This document shows positions 48,089 through 56,346 of a stretch of 64,000 nucleotides of DNA, piece after piece. The DNA comes from a virus: the IMG/VR virus record IMGVR_UViG_3300032770_000013, positions 1 through 64,000 of that record. One strand, given 5' to 3'. The translations under genes and the position numbers were made by a program. Position 1 is the stretch's first letter. Every line of letters starts with the position of its first letter. The notes beneath the pieces are model-generated. The model was given only the letters and a program-made list of their open reading frames with translations, was not told where the DNA came from and made no database searches.

Positions 48089-48253
48089 TCAAATATCGTC
48101 CCTGCATTCCTGCTCGCAGTCCGCGCAACAAGTGCAAAACTCTGCATTATCGTCGTCGTTGATCTCCCGCTGATACGGGCATGAATGCGGCGGCAACGCA
48201 TCGTTCGGCGCTTGCTCGCGGCCAAAGCGTCGACAGCGTTCACACTTTGGCAT
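48089..48253 (-). CDS. small cysteine-rich zinc-finger-like protein
   Basis: This 54-residue protein, MPKCERCRRFGREQA, HSCPYQRE, then FCTCCADCEQECRDDI, has nine cysteines in CxxC-type pairs and is acidic at the end. Zinc binding is likely from the pattern. It overlaps the upstream gene by 14 nt and is followed directly by the next ATG (TGAATG). No family recognised. Confidence 0.55.
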   Translation of the reverse strand: MPKCERCRRFGREQAPNDALPPHSCPYQREINDDDNAEFCTCCADCEQECRDDI

Positions 48254-48440
48254 TTGGGTCACGGTCATCAGTCGTCAATCGATGCAAAAAACCTATTGCA
48301 TCTCGATTAGCACCCGGACGAAGCCTAGCGGTTAATGGTTCATCGTAAGTCGGGCGCACGATGGGTAAGCGTTTACATTCGTCCTGCCGGACAGGACGGC
48401 CGCTAGGATGTTTTGGCGGCGTATTAATCTTTGTCGACAT
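48240..48440 (-). CDS. hypothetical protein
   Basis: This 66-residue basic protein, STKINTPPKHPSGRPVRQDE with PTYDEPLTARLRPGANRDAI, has no known family. Overlap with the upstream GT9-like gene (17 nt) and the downstream Cys-rich gene supports co-translation. Confidence 0.5.
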   Translation of the reverse strand: MSTKINTPPKHPSGRPVRQDECKRLPIVRPTYDEPLTARLRPGANRDAIGFLHRLTTDDRDPNAKV

Positions 48441-49650
48441 AATAAGATTTTACCTCATTAGACCCAGAATGACACGCGGCATCAATCTCGCCCTTCAGCC
48501 CCATCCGCAGTTTGTTCAGCCGCATCGCCTTAACGTGCTGGTCCGATGCTATCTCATTGTGCCGTCCGCCGGTAGCCTTTGGCACCATATCCTCAAGCAC
48601 GTCAAACGTCTCGGCGTGAATGTCCACCAGCGAACTCAGTAGCTTTGATAAGCCTGGCTGACGAAGCAGAAACCGTCCCGCTTCCGCATGACGCTGGTAT
48701 TCCCGCTCGATCAATGCCCGCTTTTCCGGGCCAAACCGCATCCGCTTCACGATCAATACCGCAAACCGGTCAAGGAAATCACCCGGCGTCAACGGCATCT
48801 TCACCGAGCAAATCGGCGAGGGATCATGCAGACGAAGCCGCCGCGCATTGGCCCCGTCTAGGATAAGCCCAATCAGCTCATCATGGTTGAGGTCCGTGAT
48901 CTTATATTCCTCGACGTCGAAATCAAACCCGGCAAACTTCGCCACCGAGGCATAGGGGAAAGTATCCTTTGCCCAATAGGCCGGCGCTCGGCCGCCATCT
49001 ATATCCGGTGTTGCCAAGGTCTTGCGACACGGCCATTGGCCGGTGACGAATACCGACATCAACCCGCATTGCGGCCCGATCACCCATTCGGTCGCGCACG
49101 CCTTCGCCAATAAATCATGCAGCCCAAGCTTCTTGTCGTTCACCCATACTTTGCGCCCGGCCGCATAAAGCGCAGCTACCAGCCGCGGATAGAAGCTCGG
49201 TTGCGTGTTCGGCCATGTTGTCGCTTCCACGATCATCACCGTATTCGGCTCAAACGGCGGCGCATTCGGTAATCGCGGAAGACTTAACGGCGCTTGCGGA
49301 TCCAGCCCGAGCACCATGCGGAACATATCGGCGTGGGTTACGTCATGCTGTGTGGGAAGATGATCGAGCTTGATCCTGTTCCGGACCATACACGGATGCG
49401 CGTAGAACGGCTGGCCGTTGCCGATGATGTTCTCGTATGATCGCTGAAAAGCCTGGTTTGCCTCCGTGCCGAATGTGGCAATGTCATCGACGCGGTATCG
49501 GACGCCCTTGAACAGATCGACCAAACCGACATGGCCGCTTTTAATAACCAGTTCAACGTTGTCTGTCCGATGCTGGCGGCAGAAACTCTCATAGAGCGAA
49601 GCGACCAAGTAGACATCGCCCAAGCCTCCGAGAACTACGATGGTCTGCAT
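48424..49650 (-). CDS. GT9/heptosyltransferase-like protein
   Basis: This 408-residue protein begins TIVVLGGLGDVYLVASLYES, like the first strand-loop-helix of ADP-heptose-type glycosyltransferases. ATEWVIGPQCGLMSVFVTGQ, with CRKTLATP, matches the C-terminal donor-site region. A protein of the same type is at 54978-55763 (VALYGVGDAYLI; HVIGPQCGVMSVLCDALFFC). The last 150 residues are a helical extension. Substrate unknown; it may modify phage DNA, a virion protein or the host surface. Confidence 0.6.
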   Translation of the reverse strand: MQTIVVLGGLGDVYLVASLYESFCRQHRTDNVELVIKSGHVGLVDLFKGVRYRVDDIATFGTEANQAFQRSYENIIGNGQPFYAHPCMVRNRIKLDHLPTQHDVTHADMFRMVLGLDPQAPLSLPRLPNAPPFEPNTVMIVEATTWPNTQPSFYPRLVAALYAAGRKVWVNDKKLGLHDLLAKACATEWVIGPQCGLMSVFVTGQWPCRKTLATPDIDGGRAPAYWAKDTFPYASVAKFAGFDFDVEEYKITDLNHDELIGLILDGANARRLRLHDPSPICSVKMPLTPGDFLDRFAVLIVKRMRFGPEKRALIEREYQRHAEAGRFLLRQPGLSKLLSSLVDIHAETFDVLEDMVPKATGGRHNEIASDQHVKAMRLNKLRMGLKGEIDAACHSGSNEVKSYYVDKD

Positions 49651-49655
49651 CTGAT

Positions 49656-49859
49656 TTATGGCGCGTAAGTTATTTCCGGAATCTTACCTCCGACTACGCG
49701 CTTGCAATGATCGCACATCAGATAAATGTCATCCATGTGGGTGACGCCTCCGCAACTTGGACAACGCGGTAAGTGCATGTCGCTGAACTCGCAAACGCCA
49801 TCTACGTGCCATGTCTTACACTTACACTCTTCGCAATGAAGAATCATGTCTGCAATCAT
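49656..49859 (-). CDS. double zinc-ribbon-like protein
   Basis: This 67-residue protein has CEECKCKTWHVDGVC, CPSCGG and CDHCKR, enough for two zinc sites. No family is assigned. A start at 49847 (MILHCEEC) is also possible. Confidence 0.6.
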   Translation of the reverse strand: MIADMILHCEECKCKTWHVDGVCEFSDMHLPRCPSCGGVTHMDDIYLMCDHCKRVVGGKIPEITYAP

Positions 49860-49898
49860 CTGGCTAGCGTCTCGCGTTTATGAGTTCTCAATGCGTGC

Positions 49899-50384
49899 TC
49901 ACTCGGCGGCTTCTGGATAGCCAATTGTGGTGCAGGTTGATCGCTCCACAAATCGCAGTGCGATGCAGAGTTCGGTCGTGTTCGTGACAAAGCCTGAGCC
50001 AAGTAGATACATCAATTCCGGCTCAAACTGATCTTCGTTCAACATGAACACCACGTCCTTGCCTTGGCCGCAGGCGTAGCCAGCTTCCAAATGGGCGGAA
50101 CGCCCACACGGCAGAACAAGCACGCAGGTATCGCACCAGTTAAGCGCGTCCTTGTCGAGCTTGAACCCGGACGCCGCAATAGGATGGCGCTCGATCTCGA
50201 CGACGTATTTTTGTAGGGACCAGTCCTTCCATTCGCGATCTATGGCAGACCAGTGGAAGCCCTCGTTGCCATCGGCCGGATGCCGAAAGTCATAGACTTC
50301 GTGACCTTCAGCACGCAACGCCTCGACGACTTTCGGCTGTAGTTTGTTACGCCAAGACGATGCCACATAGATTTTGCGTTTCAT
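49899..50384 (-). CDS. nucleoside 2-deoxyribosyltransferase-like protein
   Basis: This 161-residue protein, KRKIYVASSWRNKLQPKVVE, GHEVYDFRHPADGNEGFHWS, then ALNWCDTCVLVLPCGRSAHL and EAGYACGQGKDVVFML, matches the core of NDT-like enzymes: S-W-RN, a central Asp, and SAHLEAGYA with the catalytic Glu. They exchange bases on deoxynucleosides or hydrolyse nucleotides. In a phage it may change the nucleotide pool or support DNA base modification. Confidence 0.7.
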   Translation of the reverse strand: MKRKIYVASSWRNKLQPKVVEALRAEGHEVYDFRHPADGNEGFHWSAIDREWKDWSLQKYVVEIERHPIAASGFKLDKDALNWCDTCVLVLPCGRSAHLEAGYACGQGKDVVFMLNEDQFEPELMYLLGSGFVTNTTELCIALRFVERSTCTTIGYPEAAE

Positions 50385-50425
50385 TTTTCAGACCTCGCGT
50401 TAAGGAGCGGTTAGAGCGTGCTTTG

Positions 50426-50914
50426 CTATGGCGCGTCAGCGATGCCACCGCTGGCGCGGAGGTCCGCGTAGCTGGCCTCGTCAACGGCGCGATTAAGCTC
50501 AATCTGCAAAAGCGTCCCGACCACCGTATCTATCACCTGATACCAAGTTGGCGAGCTAGGCGTCTGGTTGCGAAAGACATTCATCAACTCGGTGAGTTCG
50601 TTCAAGCTCGCCATTTTGCTTCCTTCCTTGCGGCGACAAAGCTTGCAGCGGCCGTTGCCTAGGTTATGCTCCGCTTTGGATATTGGAGTATTGCAATCTC
50701 GACAAACGTGTCGCGGAAGATCGCTCGTTGCTTCGGCTTTTCTTAAAGCTTCGCCAGCGATCTTTCGACATGCTATCAGCCGCGCCGGTGTGTCTTTGTA
50801 CTCACCTTCGCCCCAGCCGATCTTCTCGATGGTCCATAGGGCTCTCTCCATTAAAGCCTCACGGCTAGGAGTTTTGCCGTCCTTGTAAAGATGTGCCGCC
50901 CAATGTGAAGTCAT
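50426..50914 (-). CDS. hypothetical protein with zinc finger
   Basis: This 162-residue protein has an N-terminal helical domain, a CRDCNTPISKAEHNLGNGRC with KLCRRK zinc finger (about 72-95), then a helical C-terminus (LNELTELMNVFRNQTPSSPT). No family recognised. Confidence 0.55.
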   Translation of the reverse strand: MTSHWAAHLYKDGKTPSREALMERALWTIEKIGWGEGEYKDTPARLIACRKIAGEALRKAEATSDLPRHVCRDCNTPISKAEHNLGNGRCKLCRRKEGSKMASLNELTELMNVFRNQTPSSPTWYQVIDTVVGTLLQIELNRAVDEASYADLRASGGIADAP

Positions 50915-50979
50915 CGGTAAATCCTAAGCGTTCCCGGTGAAGGCATGGCGACGGCGAAGTTCATTTAGAGCGCACTTTG

Positions 50980-51357
50980 CTAAATCGTAATGACGGGAGA
51001 ACTGACCTCAGCCCGATCAGGCCAATATGGAAAACTGATCGCAGCCCGAGGTTCTGCTGCATCTATGTCATAGGCCAATTTGCCATCATGGAATCGCGAG
51101 TCTTTGAACACGGTGCCGCATCGCTTATTTTGGAAAACGCCGTCAGCGACCTTGACCCATTCGTCATCGGCGCCGGTCAATGGCGCAAGCGGCTTCCCAG
51201 CAATACACCGCATCAGAACCGGTGCGACAGCGTGGACAGCGCCTCCGCTGTCCCATTGACCGAAGAACTTTTCCAGTATCTCGATCATTACTCGGCTATC
51301 TTCTTCGCCGAAGTTGATTGCGGCGAGTTCGGTTTTAGCTTGGTCAACGATGCTCAT
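50980..51357 (-). CDS. hypothetical protein
   Basis: This 125-residue protein, DQAKTELAAINFGEEDSRVM with EILEKFFGQWDSGGAVHAVA and PVLMRCIAGKPLAPLTGADD, looks like a helical N-terminus with a beta C-terminal half. No family recognised. Confidence 0.55.
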   Translation of the reverse strand: MSIVDQAKTELAAINFGEEDSRVMIEILEKFFGQWDSGGAVHAVAPVLMRCIAGKPLAPLTGADDEWVKVADGVFQNKRCGTVFKDSRFHDGKLAYDIDAAEPRAAISFPYWPDRAEVSSPVITI

Positions 51358-51372
51358 AGTCCCTCCTCGCGT

Positions 51373-51534
51373 TTATAAGTCCTTAGAGCGCGCTCGCTCG
51401 ATCTCGCGACGCGCTATTTCACGGCATTTTCTTTTTGACCATTCCCTTCGCTGACGTGGACCCTCTGCTCGTTCCTCGCGGCGAAGCGTCAGAAATGCCC
51501 GGTGGATCGGATCGGGCCACCGTTGTGTTTTCAT
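51373..51534 (-). CDS. small arginine-rich protein
   Basis: This 53-residue protein, KTQRWPDPIHRAFLTLRREE with REWSKRKCREIARREIERAR, is very basic and helical, suited to nucleic-acid contact. The start overlaps the upstream stop as ATGA. Its downstream end is 15 nt before the next gene. Confidence 0.5.
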   Translation of the reverse strand: MKTQRWPDPIHRAFLTLRREERAEGPRQRREWSKRKCREIARREIERARSKDL

Positions 51535-51737
51535 TTCGGAACCTCACGATTCTCAATGCGGCGATAGCAGTCTGGATGATATTTCCTATGATCGACCTGA
51601 ATCATCGGACCTTCGCCGAGCGGATTTCGACAAGCTGCGCATGGGATGGCGCTGATGATCGCTCCAAGAAAACACTCAAACCGCTGCACCGATGGCTCCG
51701 GCTCGTAATATCCATCCCTGTGCCTGCCGTAAATCAT
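51531..51737 (-). CDS. small zinc-finger-like protein
   Basis: This 68-residue protein has CAACRNPLGEGPMIQVDHRK and YHPDCYRR, a plausible C2HC zinc site, after a helical N-terminus. No family recognised. It overlaps the next gene as ATGA. Confidence 0.5.
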   Translation of the reverse strand: MIYGRHRDGYYEPEPSVQRFECFLGAIISAIPCAACRNPLGEGPMIQVDHRKYHPDCYRRIENREVPK

Positions 51738-51790
51738 CAGAATTTGCCCTCGTCCTTACCTCGCTGTTTCACGCCGACGCGATGACTGGA

Positions 51791-52279
51791 TCACAGAAAC
51801 ACATCGAGGCGACCGGCCTCTATATTGGCGATGGCCTCTCGTAGCCTCTGAGCTTTGTCAGCGGCCATGCGTTCTTCGGATTCGGCACGCTCTAGCCTAT
51901 AGCGCGCCGATTGAAGCATTTTCGTCAGACTTCGCTTGGCGCCCTTGCGCAGATAGAAATTATCGCGACTCGAATTGGAATGGTTGAGGTTCACAATGTC
52001 CGCATCATCGTAGTAATCAGCCTGGTGCTCACTGGACTTTTCGAGGTCCGCGAGATTGCCCAAGTGCTCCAACGTCAACGCCGGCAGATCGGCTTCTGCA
52101 AAGGATCGACCGTCATTGCCGCTGCCCCAAAAGGTATCTCGCAGCCGACCATTCTTGACGACGGCTATGCAGGAACAACAATGGTAGCGACCCCATGAAC
52201 CGTCGCGCTCAGGGTCGGGTTCGCGAAAGCGCCAACGATAAATGTCGCCTTCCCGCAACTTCTCTGAAACTTCTGCCAT
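51791..52279 (-). CDS. hypothetical protein
   Basis: This 162-residue protein, EGDIYRWRFREPDPERDGSW, CCSCIAVVKNGRLRDTFWG, then a charged middle and a coiled-coil-like C-terminus (RYRLERAESEERMAADKAQR), has no recognised family. The GRYHCCSC patch may bind metal. Confidence 0.55.
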   Translation of the reverse strand: MAEVSEKLREGDIYRWRFREPDPERDGSWGRYHCCSCIAVVKNGRLRDTFWGSGNDGRSFAEADLPALTLEHLGNLADLEKSSEHQADYYDDADIVNLNHSNSSRDNFYLRKGAKRSLTKMLQSARYRLERAESEERMAADKAQRLREAIANIEAGRLDVFL

Positions 52280-52380
52280 CGCTCGCCTCTGTTTCGCCGC
52301 CTCGCGTCTAAGCGATAACTGACGGGCGCTTTGATTTCATTGATCTGCGCACACACACTGCCTTAGAGCGCACCCATCGA

Positions 52381-52530
52381 TTACCCGACTCCACGCCGCG
52401 CCGTTCCGAGGTCAGGATAACGTATTATCTCTTGATGCACGGACAAGTCCACTTCCTCAAGGTTAACGCGCCCAAGCCGATGAGGAATAAATCCCCGCCA
52501 CTCTATCGTGCCTATCCGGTTGTCGCTCAT
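52381..52530 (-). CDS. 49-residue stand-alone copy of the CgeB-like protein's C-terminal domain
   Basis: Translation from the ATG that overlaps the tnpB stop (ATGA) gives 49 residues with IEWRGFIPHRLGRVNLEEVD and HQEIIRYPDLGTARR. This aligns with the last 50 residues of the protein at 53585-54772 (VEWGGFIYAVPHRSGRIYLE, HPEIMRYSDLSEARR). The two copies lie on either side of tnpB and differ clearly at DNA level, so the duplication is not recent. It may be a remnant of a target gene or a functional small protein. Confidence 0.6.
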   Translation of the reverse strand: MSDNRIGTIEWRGFIPHRLGRVNLEEVDLSVHQEIIRYPDLGTARRGVG

Positions 52531-53588
52531 TGAGCTACACGTCCCCGGCTTCCCTCAACAGGACCCGCAGCACTACGGGCGAGAATGTTCTTTGCACTAT
52601 TGTGGTCACGGTCATGGACCGCACCACATTCATCACAAATCCATTCCCTTATTCGCAACCCTTTTTGACCTTTTGGGCCACTGCGCGCACCGCACGCAGA
52701 ACAGGTTACGGTCGTAAAACTCTCGTTCACTTCCTCATAACCTACTGATTTGTATTTCAGCATGGTACGGAAAGTAGACCAACTAGCATCCAGCACGGAC
52801 TTTGCCATCCGTGTCTGTGCAAGCTGCTTCGCATTGACGTTGCCCACGACGATTAGCGAGTATCGAGCCGCAAGCTCCGTCGAAAGTTTGTGTAGAAAAT
52901 CTTGGCGACAGTTTTGGATTTTGATCCACAGACGCCGCGACTTTCGCTGGTTATTGGCGCGCTGAGATTTAGCTATTCGCTGTTCATATTGCCGATAATA
53001 TTGCGGTGCTCCAATCCTGCGGCCATCGCTCAATGTGACGAATGATTTTAGACCGAGATCAATCCCAATAGCTGCATCTCCGCCAATCCGCTGCTCAACC
53101 TCAACATGAAAACAAACATACCAGCGACCCAAGCTATCTTCAACGAAGTAGCCGCCTTTAGCATTCTCAGGAAGCGGTCTGCCGCCTTCCCAAAATCGAT
53201 ATCTCTTACGAAAATAAGTAATAGTATTGCCTTCAATTTGACGACCTTGATTCTGAAATGGTATCCATCCCAAAGAACGTTTCGCACCAAAACTTGATCT
53301 GAAATTCGGAGCACGTTTAATCTTGTCTCGAGCAACAGCAAACTGCCGACAAACCTCGCCTACACTCTGCTGATTCAAATTCAATATTTTGCTGACTCCC
53401 TTGCAAAGCTTTTGTAGATCATAGTGAGTTGCCCATTTACGAGGCTTCTCACCAGCCCGATAGCGTGCTTGCACGTCAAGTTGTTGAGCACAGCAGTAAT
53501 TCCAAACCTGATTAACAGCATAAGCATGTCGCCTCAGCGTCTTTTTGGCTGAGCGATCTTTGATGCGATATTTATAAGTGAGAATCAT
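52527..53588 (-). CDS. tnpB: TnpB (IS200/IS605-family RNA-guided nuclease) in phage operon
   Basis: This 353-residue protein has the N-terminal OrfB helix-turn-helix part (LRRHAYAVNQVWNYCCAQQL), RuvC-I Asp (AIGIDLGLKSFVTLSDG), zinc finger CSACG...CDECG and RuvC-III HDRDHNSAKNIL. At RuvC-II the usual Glu is replaced (SLIVVGNVNAKQL). A conserved-looking EEVNESF just before the zinc finger may supply it, as in TnpB groups with rearranged active sites. There is no tnpA. The start overlaps the upstream gene and the stop overlaps the next ORF, both as ATGA. An omega RNA would be expected from its 3' end and the region to about 52380. Confidence 0.85.
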   Translation of the reverse strand: MILTYKYRIKDRSAKKTLRRHAYAVNQVWNYCCAQQLDVQARYRAGEKPRKWATHYDLQKLCKGVSKILNLNQQSVGEVCRQFAVARDKIKRAPNFRSSFGAKRSLGWIPFQNQGRQIEGNTITYFRKRYRFWEGGRPLPENAKGGYFVEDSLGRWYVCFHVEVEQRIGGDAAIGIDLGLKSFVTLSDGRRIGAPQYYRQYEQRIAKSQRANNQRKSRRLWIKIQNCRQDFLHKLSTELAARYSLIVVGNVNAKQLAQTRMAKSVLDASWSTFRTMLKYKSVGYEEVNESFTTVTCSACGARSGPKGQKGLRIREWICDECGAVHDRDHNSAKNILARSAAGPVEGSRGRVAQ

Positions 53589-54772
53589 TTTGATGACATT
53601 AAGCGTCTGGCTTCTGACAGGTCGGAATAACGCATTATTTCGGGATGTTTTCCTAAGTCGATTTCCTCAAGGTATATTCGTCCTGATCGATGAGGGACGG
53701 CATAGATGAAACCGCCCCACTCTACAAGATTAGCTCCACCATAGGATTCAACCAATCGCGCCCGCGGCCCGCTATGCACAACATTTTGCGTGTGGCTGTT
53801 TACCCGGATCAGCTTCTTCGGCGGCCCTTTCGGCGTCTGCACCGCCGGCAGCACCACATCAGGCGGCTTGGGCAGAATAGCTATCGCTTCCGCTATTCTG
53901 CTCGGCTTGCGCTTTAATGCCGCCAATTGCTGCTCGTGCACCTCTTCCCATCGGTCGAGAACTTCCAGCGCAGCATCGTAAAACCCGCCATCCGGCGCAA
54001 ACCGAACTATCCTCGCCCATTCGCCTTGGACCCGCAGCGATCTGGCCTCAGCCACAACCGGCCGACCATACCCGATCGATGTCACATACCGGACCGACGA
54101 TACCAGATCCCACCACGGATATTGCTTAAGATCCAAGACTACACGCGAATACGGCAAGCGCCGATCCCGCTCGGCCAATGGCGTTGAATGCGGGATGACG
54201 TCGACCGAATGCCCGCGATGAATGAATTGGTCGAGCGTCTTGGTTCGGCGCCGGGTCAGGCTCCCGAAAAAGCAGAAATCATATCGCGGCATAACCTTGC
54301 CTCTTACCCTCGCCACGCTGGTCCGCGGCGGCACTATCGTCTTGAACCGCTTGCCCCAGACCATATCAATATCGGCCGCCCGAGGCACAAACCGCCTGAT
54401 AATCTTGGCGGTATCCGGTGCATAGCACCATGCCGCTGTCATATACGGTGCACTCTCAATGAAGCACTCCGCCCGCTCGATCCAGTCGTCCGAGGTGCGG
54501 TAGTTCCAGACCACGCCTTCATCGGTAACCAATGTCGGCTCTTCCGTCACCAGCACAATCATCTGGTAGCCAGCCTCGGCAAGTGATTGCACCAGCCTTG
54601 GATTATTGGTTACTTCGCTGACGCCTTCGGAGAAGATGTTAAACCACGGCGGAGGGAGGAATATCCCGCGATTGACGGCAAATTCATGCCCCAATGCTTC
54701 GATCTGGTCGCGGAGATCGTCTACTTGATCGCCAGCTTGGGCATCGATCGAGAGCATGTAGCTGAAGCGCAT
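53585..54772 (-). CDS. CgeB-like glycosyltransferase-type protein with extra C-terminal domain
   Basis: This 395-residue protein begins RFSYMLSIDAQAGDQVDDLR, contains LVTEEPTLVTDEGVVWNYRT, YDFCFFGSLTRRRTKTLDQF and GYGRPVVAEARSLRVQGEWA, matching the layout of the protein at 18129-19046 and of CgeB/DUF3880-type glycosyltransferases. The last 50 residues (VEWGGFIYAVPHRSGRIYLE) are an added domain duplicated downstream of tnpB. It is in an operon with two GT9-like genes, a methyltransferase and a dioxygenase. Substrate unknown. Confidence 0.6.
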   Translation of the reverse strand: MRFSYMLSIDAQAGDQVDDLRDQIEALGHEFAVNRGIFLPPPWFNIFSEGVSEVTNNPRLVQSLAEAGYQMIVLVTEEPTLVTDEGVVWNYRTSDDWIERAECFIESAPYMTAAWCYAPDTAKIIRRFVPRAADIDMVWGKRFKTIVPPRTSVARVRGKVMPRYDFCFFGSLTRRRTKTLDQFIHRGHSVDVIPHSTPLAERDRRLPYSRVVLDLKQYPWWDLVSSVRYVTSIGYGRPVVAEARSLRVQGEWARIVRFAPDGGFYDAALEVLDRWEEVHEQQLAALKRKPSRIAEAIAILPKPPDVVLPAVQTPKGPPKKLIRVNSHTQNVVHSGPRARLVESYGGANLVEWGGFIYAVPHRSGRIYLEEIDLGKHPEIMRYSDLSEARRLMSSK

Positions 54773-54780
54773 TCATGCCT

Positions 54781-54975
54781 CTATTTTTGTTTACGGTATT
54801 TATGACGATTGGCCGCGATATTGGCCATTAATCGTTGGTCGTAGCAAGGACCGCAATAAGTCTTTCTATTATCGTTCAAGCGCATTCCGCATTTAGCACA
54901 TTTTTTAGTAACAATTTTCGCACGGTTGCCCGCTTCAATCCGATGCCCAGCTTCCCATCCAATCGCTCTTGTCAT
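54781..54975 (-). CDS. small zinc-finger protein
   Basis: This 64-residue basic protein has CAKCGMRLNDNRKTYCGPCY, a clear four-cysteine zinc site, then a Lys/Arg-rich end. The start at 54975 follows the upstream stop by 2 nt. It ends in TAG. Probably nucleic-acid binding, by composition. Confidence 0.6.
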   Translation of the reverse strand: MTRAIGWEAGHRIEAGNRAKIVTKKCAKCGMRLNDNRKTYCGPCYDQRLMANIAANRHKYRKQK

Positions 54976-54977
54976 TT

Positions 54978-55763
54978 TCAAATACCAACGGCAATCCTCT
55001 CGACGGCCTCTTCCCAATTGGTAGGAGATACCACGAAATGCCTGACGTCCGGATGGTCATTCCCTGCGAAGGTGGAACAATGGCCATACGGCATGGTTTC
55101 GGTCAAGCCAAAGAGATAAGGATTTGCCTTGCTCAATTCGCAAATAGCAAAGGTCTTGCGGCAAAAGAATAGCGCATCGCAGAGCACCGACATAACCCCA
55201 CATTGCGGACCAATGACATGCTCGGAAGCATCGCACTGATCGAACAACTCCCGTAGCGACCATTCCGGCTCGACTAGCCTAGCGTCCATGCGCTTTGCCA
55301 GCGCCTCCCAGAATTGAGGCGGCAGATTTGGCCACGACCGCGACGTATGGATTATCAGCGTGCCACTACCCCGCACGATCCTTCGTGGACCGAACGGGAC
55401 TTCCAGCGGCGCCCACGGCGAAAGGCCGAGTAATGCGCGGTACATATCCGCTTGGCTGACACGAGGCTTAACCGTCAGTTGGTCGATACGAACCGGTGTC
55501 CGAACGAAATGCGGGTGAACGTAGTAAAATCCGCGGTCGGCAATCTCGTTGGCATGGCTGAGTTGAAAGAACTGGCTTCCTTCCGCCGAGGCCACAACCT
55601 CATCGCTCGCCTCGTAATCCACGCCGAACATTTGCGGGATTGCGACCTGCGCCGATTTGACTACCACGCAAGCCTTGATGCTGTGTTCCTTTTCAAAGGC
55701 ACGGACAAGACCGCAGATGAGATAAGCATCCCCAACGCCATATAGAGCCACGAGGCGAATCAC
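54978..55763 (-). CDS. GT9/heptosyltransferase-like protein
   Basis: This 261-residue protein starts at GTG, overlapping the upstream stop as GTGA, and reads [20 protein letters not shown]. It has the HVIGPQCGVMSVLCDALFFC block near residue 200, as in the paralogue at 48424-49650, but lacks that protein's C-terminal extension. GT9 enzymes use nucleotide-sugar donors; the acceptor here is unknown. Confidence 0.6.
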   Translation of the reverse strand: MIRLVALYGVGDAYLICGLVRAFEKEHSIKACVVVKSAQVAIPQMFGVDYEASDEVVASAEGSQFFQLSHANEIADRGFYYVHPHFVRTPVRIDQLTVKPRVSQADMYRALLGLSPWAPLEVPFGPRRIVRGSGTLIIHTSRSWPNLPPQFWEALAKRMDARLVEPEWSLRELFDQCDASEHVIGPQCGVMSVLCDALFFCRKTFAICELSKANPYLFGLTETMPYGHCSTFAGNDHPDVRHFVVSPTNWEEAVERIAVGI

Positions 55764-55948
55764 GACAATCTCTTTCGCTTGGGCCGCACATTGTCCCGAG
55801 CTCGCTGACAAACTTCATGCCAGCAGCGCCGGCAGAATGCTTTGCCCGGACGCGTTGTCCTCATAATTCCCCGCCACGGATAAGCGGTCGATTGGATCTT
55901 GACCAGCATCGTGTCCGGATGACGTGGACAAAACCAATGGGCGATCAT
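55760..55948 (-). CDS. small zinc-binding-like protein
   Basis: This 62-residue protein, [20 protein letters not shown], then [16 protein letters not shown], is basic with a possible zinc site. ATGA overlap upstream and GTGA overlap downstream. No family recognised. Confidence 0.5.
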   Translation of the reverse strand: MIAHWFCPRHPDTMLVKIQSTAYPWRGIMRTTRPGKAFCRRCWHEVCQRARDNVRPKRKRLS

Positions 55949-56343
55949 CTGACTGCCGATGCAGCAGCAACGGACGCCCAGTATTTATCGTGCAGGCGAT
56001 CTGGCTGCAAAATACCTACATGACCAGCGGCCTTCGCTCTCCGAACCATGTCCGCCGTACTACGACCGCCAGTAAATGCCACCACCATATCCGGCTTGCC
56101 TTCATCTAACATGCGCTGATTCCGGATTGGACCAGCAGCGTTGCCATCCCGCTTCCATGCCGCTGGATAGGGCCACATACGTACACGGTGCTGATATGCC
56201 CATTCGTGAGCAAACGCATCAGCACCGCGCGCCGCACCGTGTATCACGTCCGTAATCGGACGATGACGATTCAGGTGGTCAAGCACAGCAAATACAAAAT
56301 CCTTGTCTTTGAAGTCTCGACCGCCGCATACAAGCACGCGCAT
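55945..56343 (-). CDS. YspA-like SLOG-family protein (DUF2493)
   Basis: This 132-residue protein, [40 protein letters not shown], then [20 protein letters not shown], carries the GGRDF and HGAARGAD motifs of the YspA/SLOG superfamily, which bind nucleotide-derived ligands. Phage copies are frequent, with no settled function. Confidence 0.8.
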   Translation of the reverse strand: MRVLVCGGRDFKDKDFVFAVLDHLNRHRPITDVIHGAARGADAFAHEWAYQHRVRMWPYPAAWKRDGNAAGPIRNQRMLDEGKPDMVVAFTGGRSTADMVRRAKAAGHVGILQPDRLHDKYWASVAAASAVR

Positions 56344-56346
56344 AAC

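Noticed and set aside
52381-53588. Complete IS200/IS605 insertion sequence with ends
   Set aside because: No TnpA, and I could not see subterminal palindromic ends; the gene joins its neighbours by ATGA overlaps, so I annotate only tnpB.
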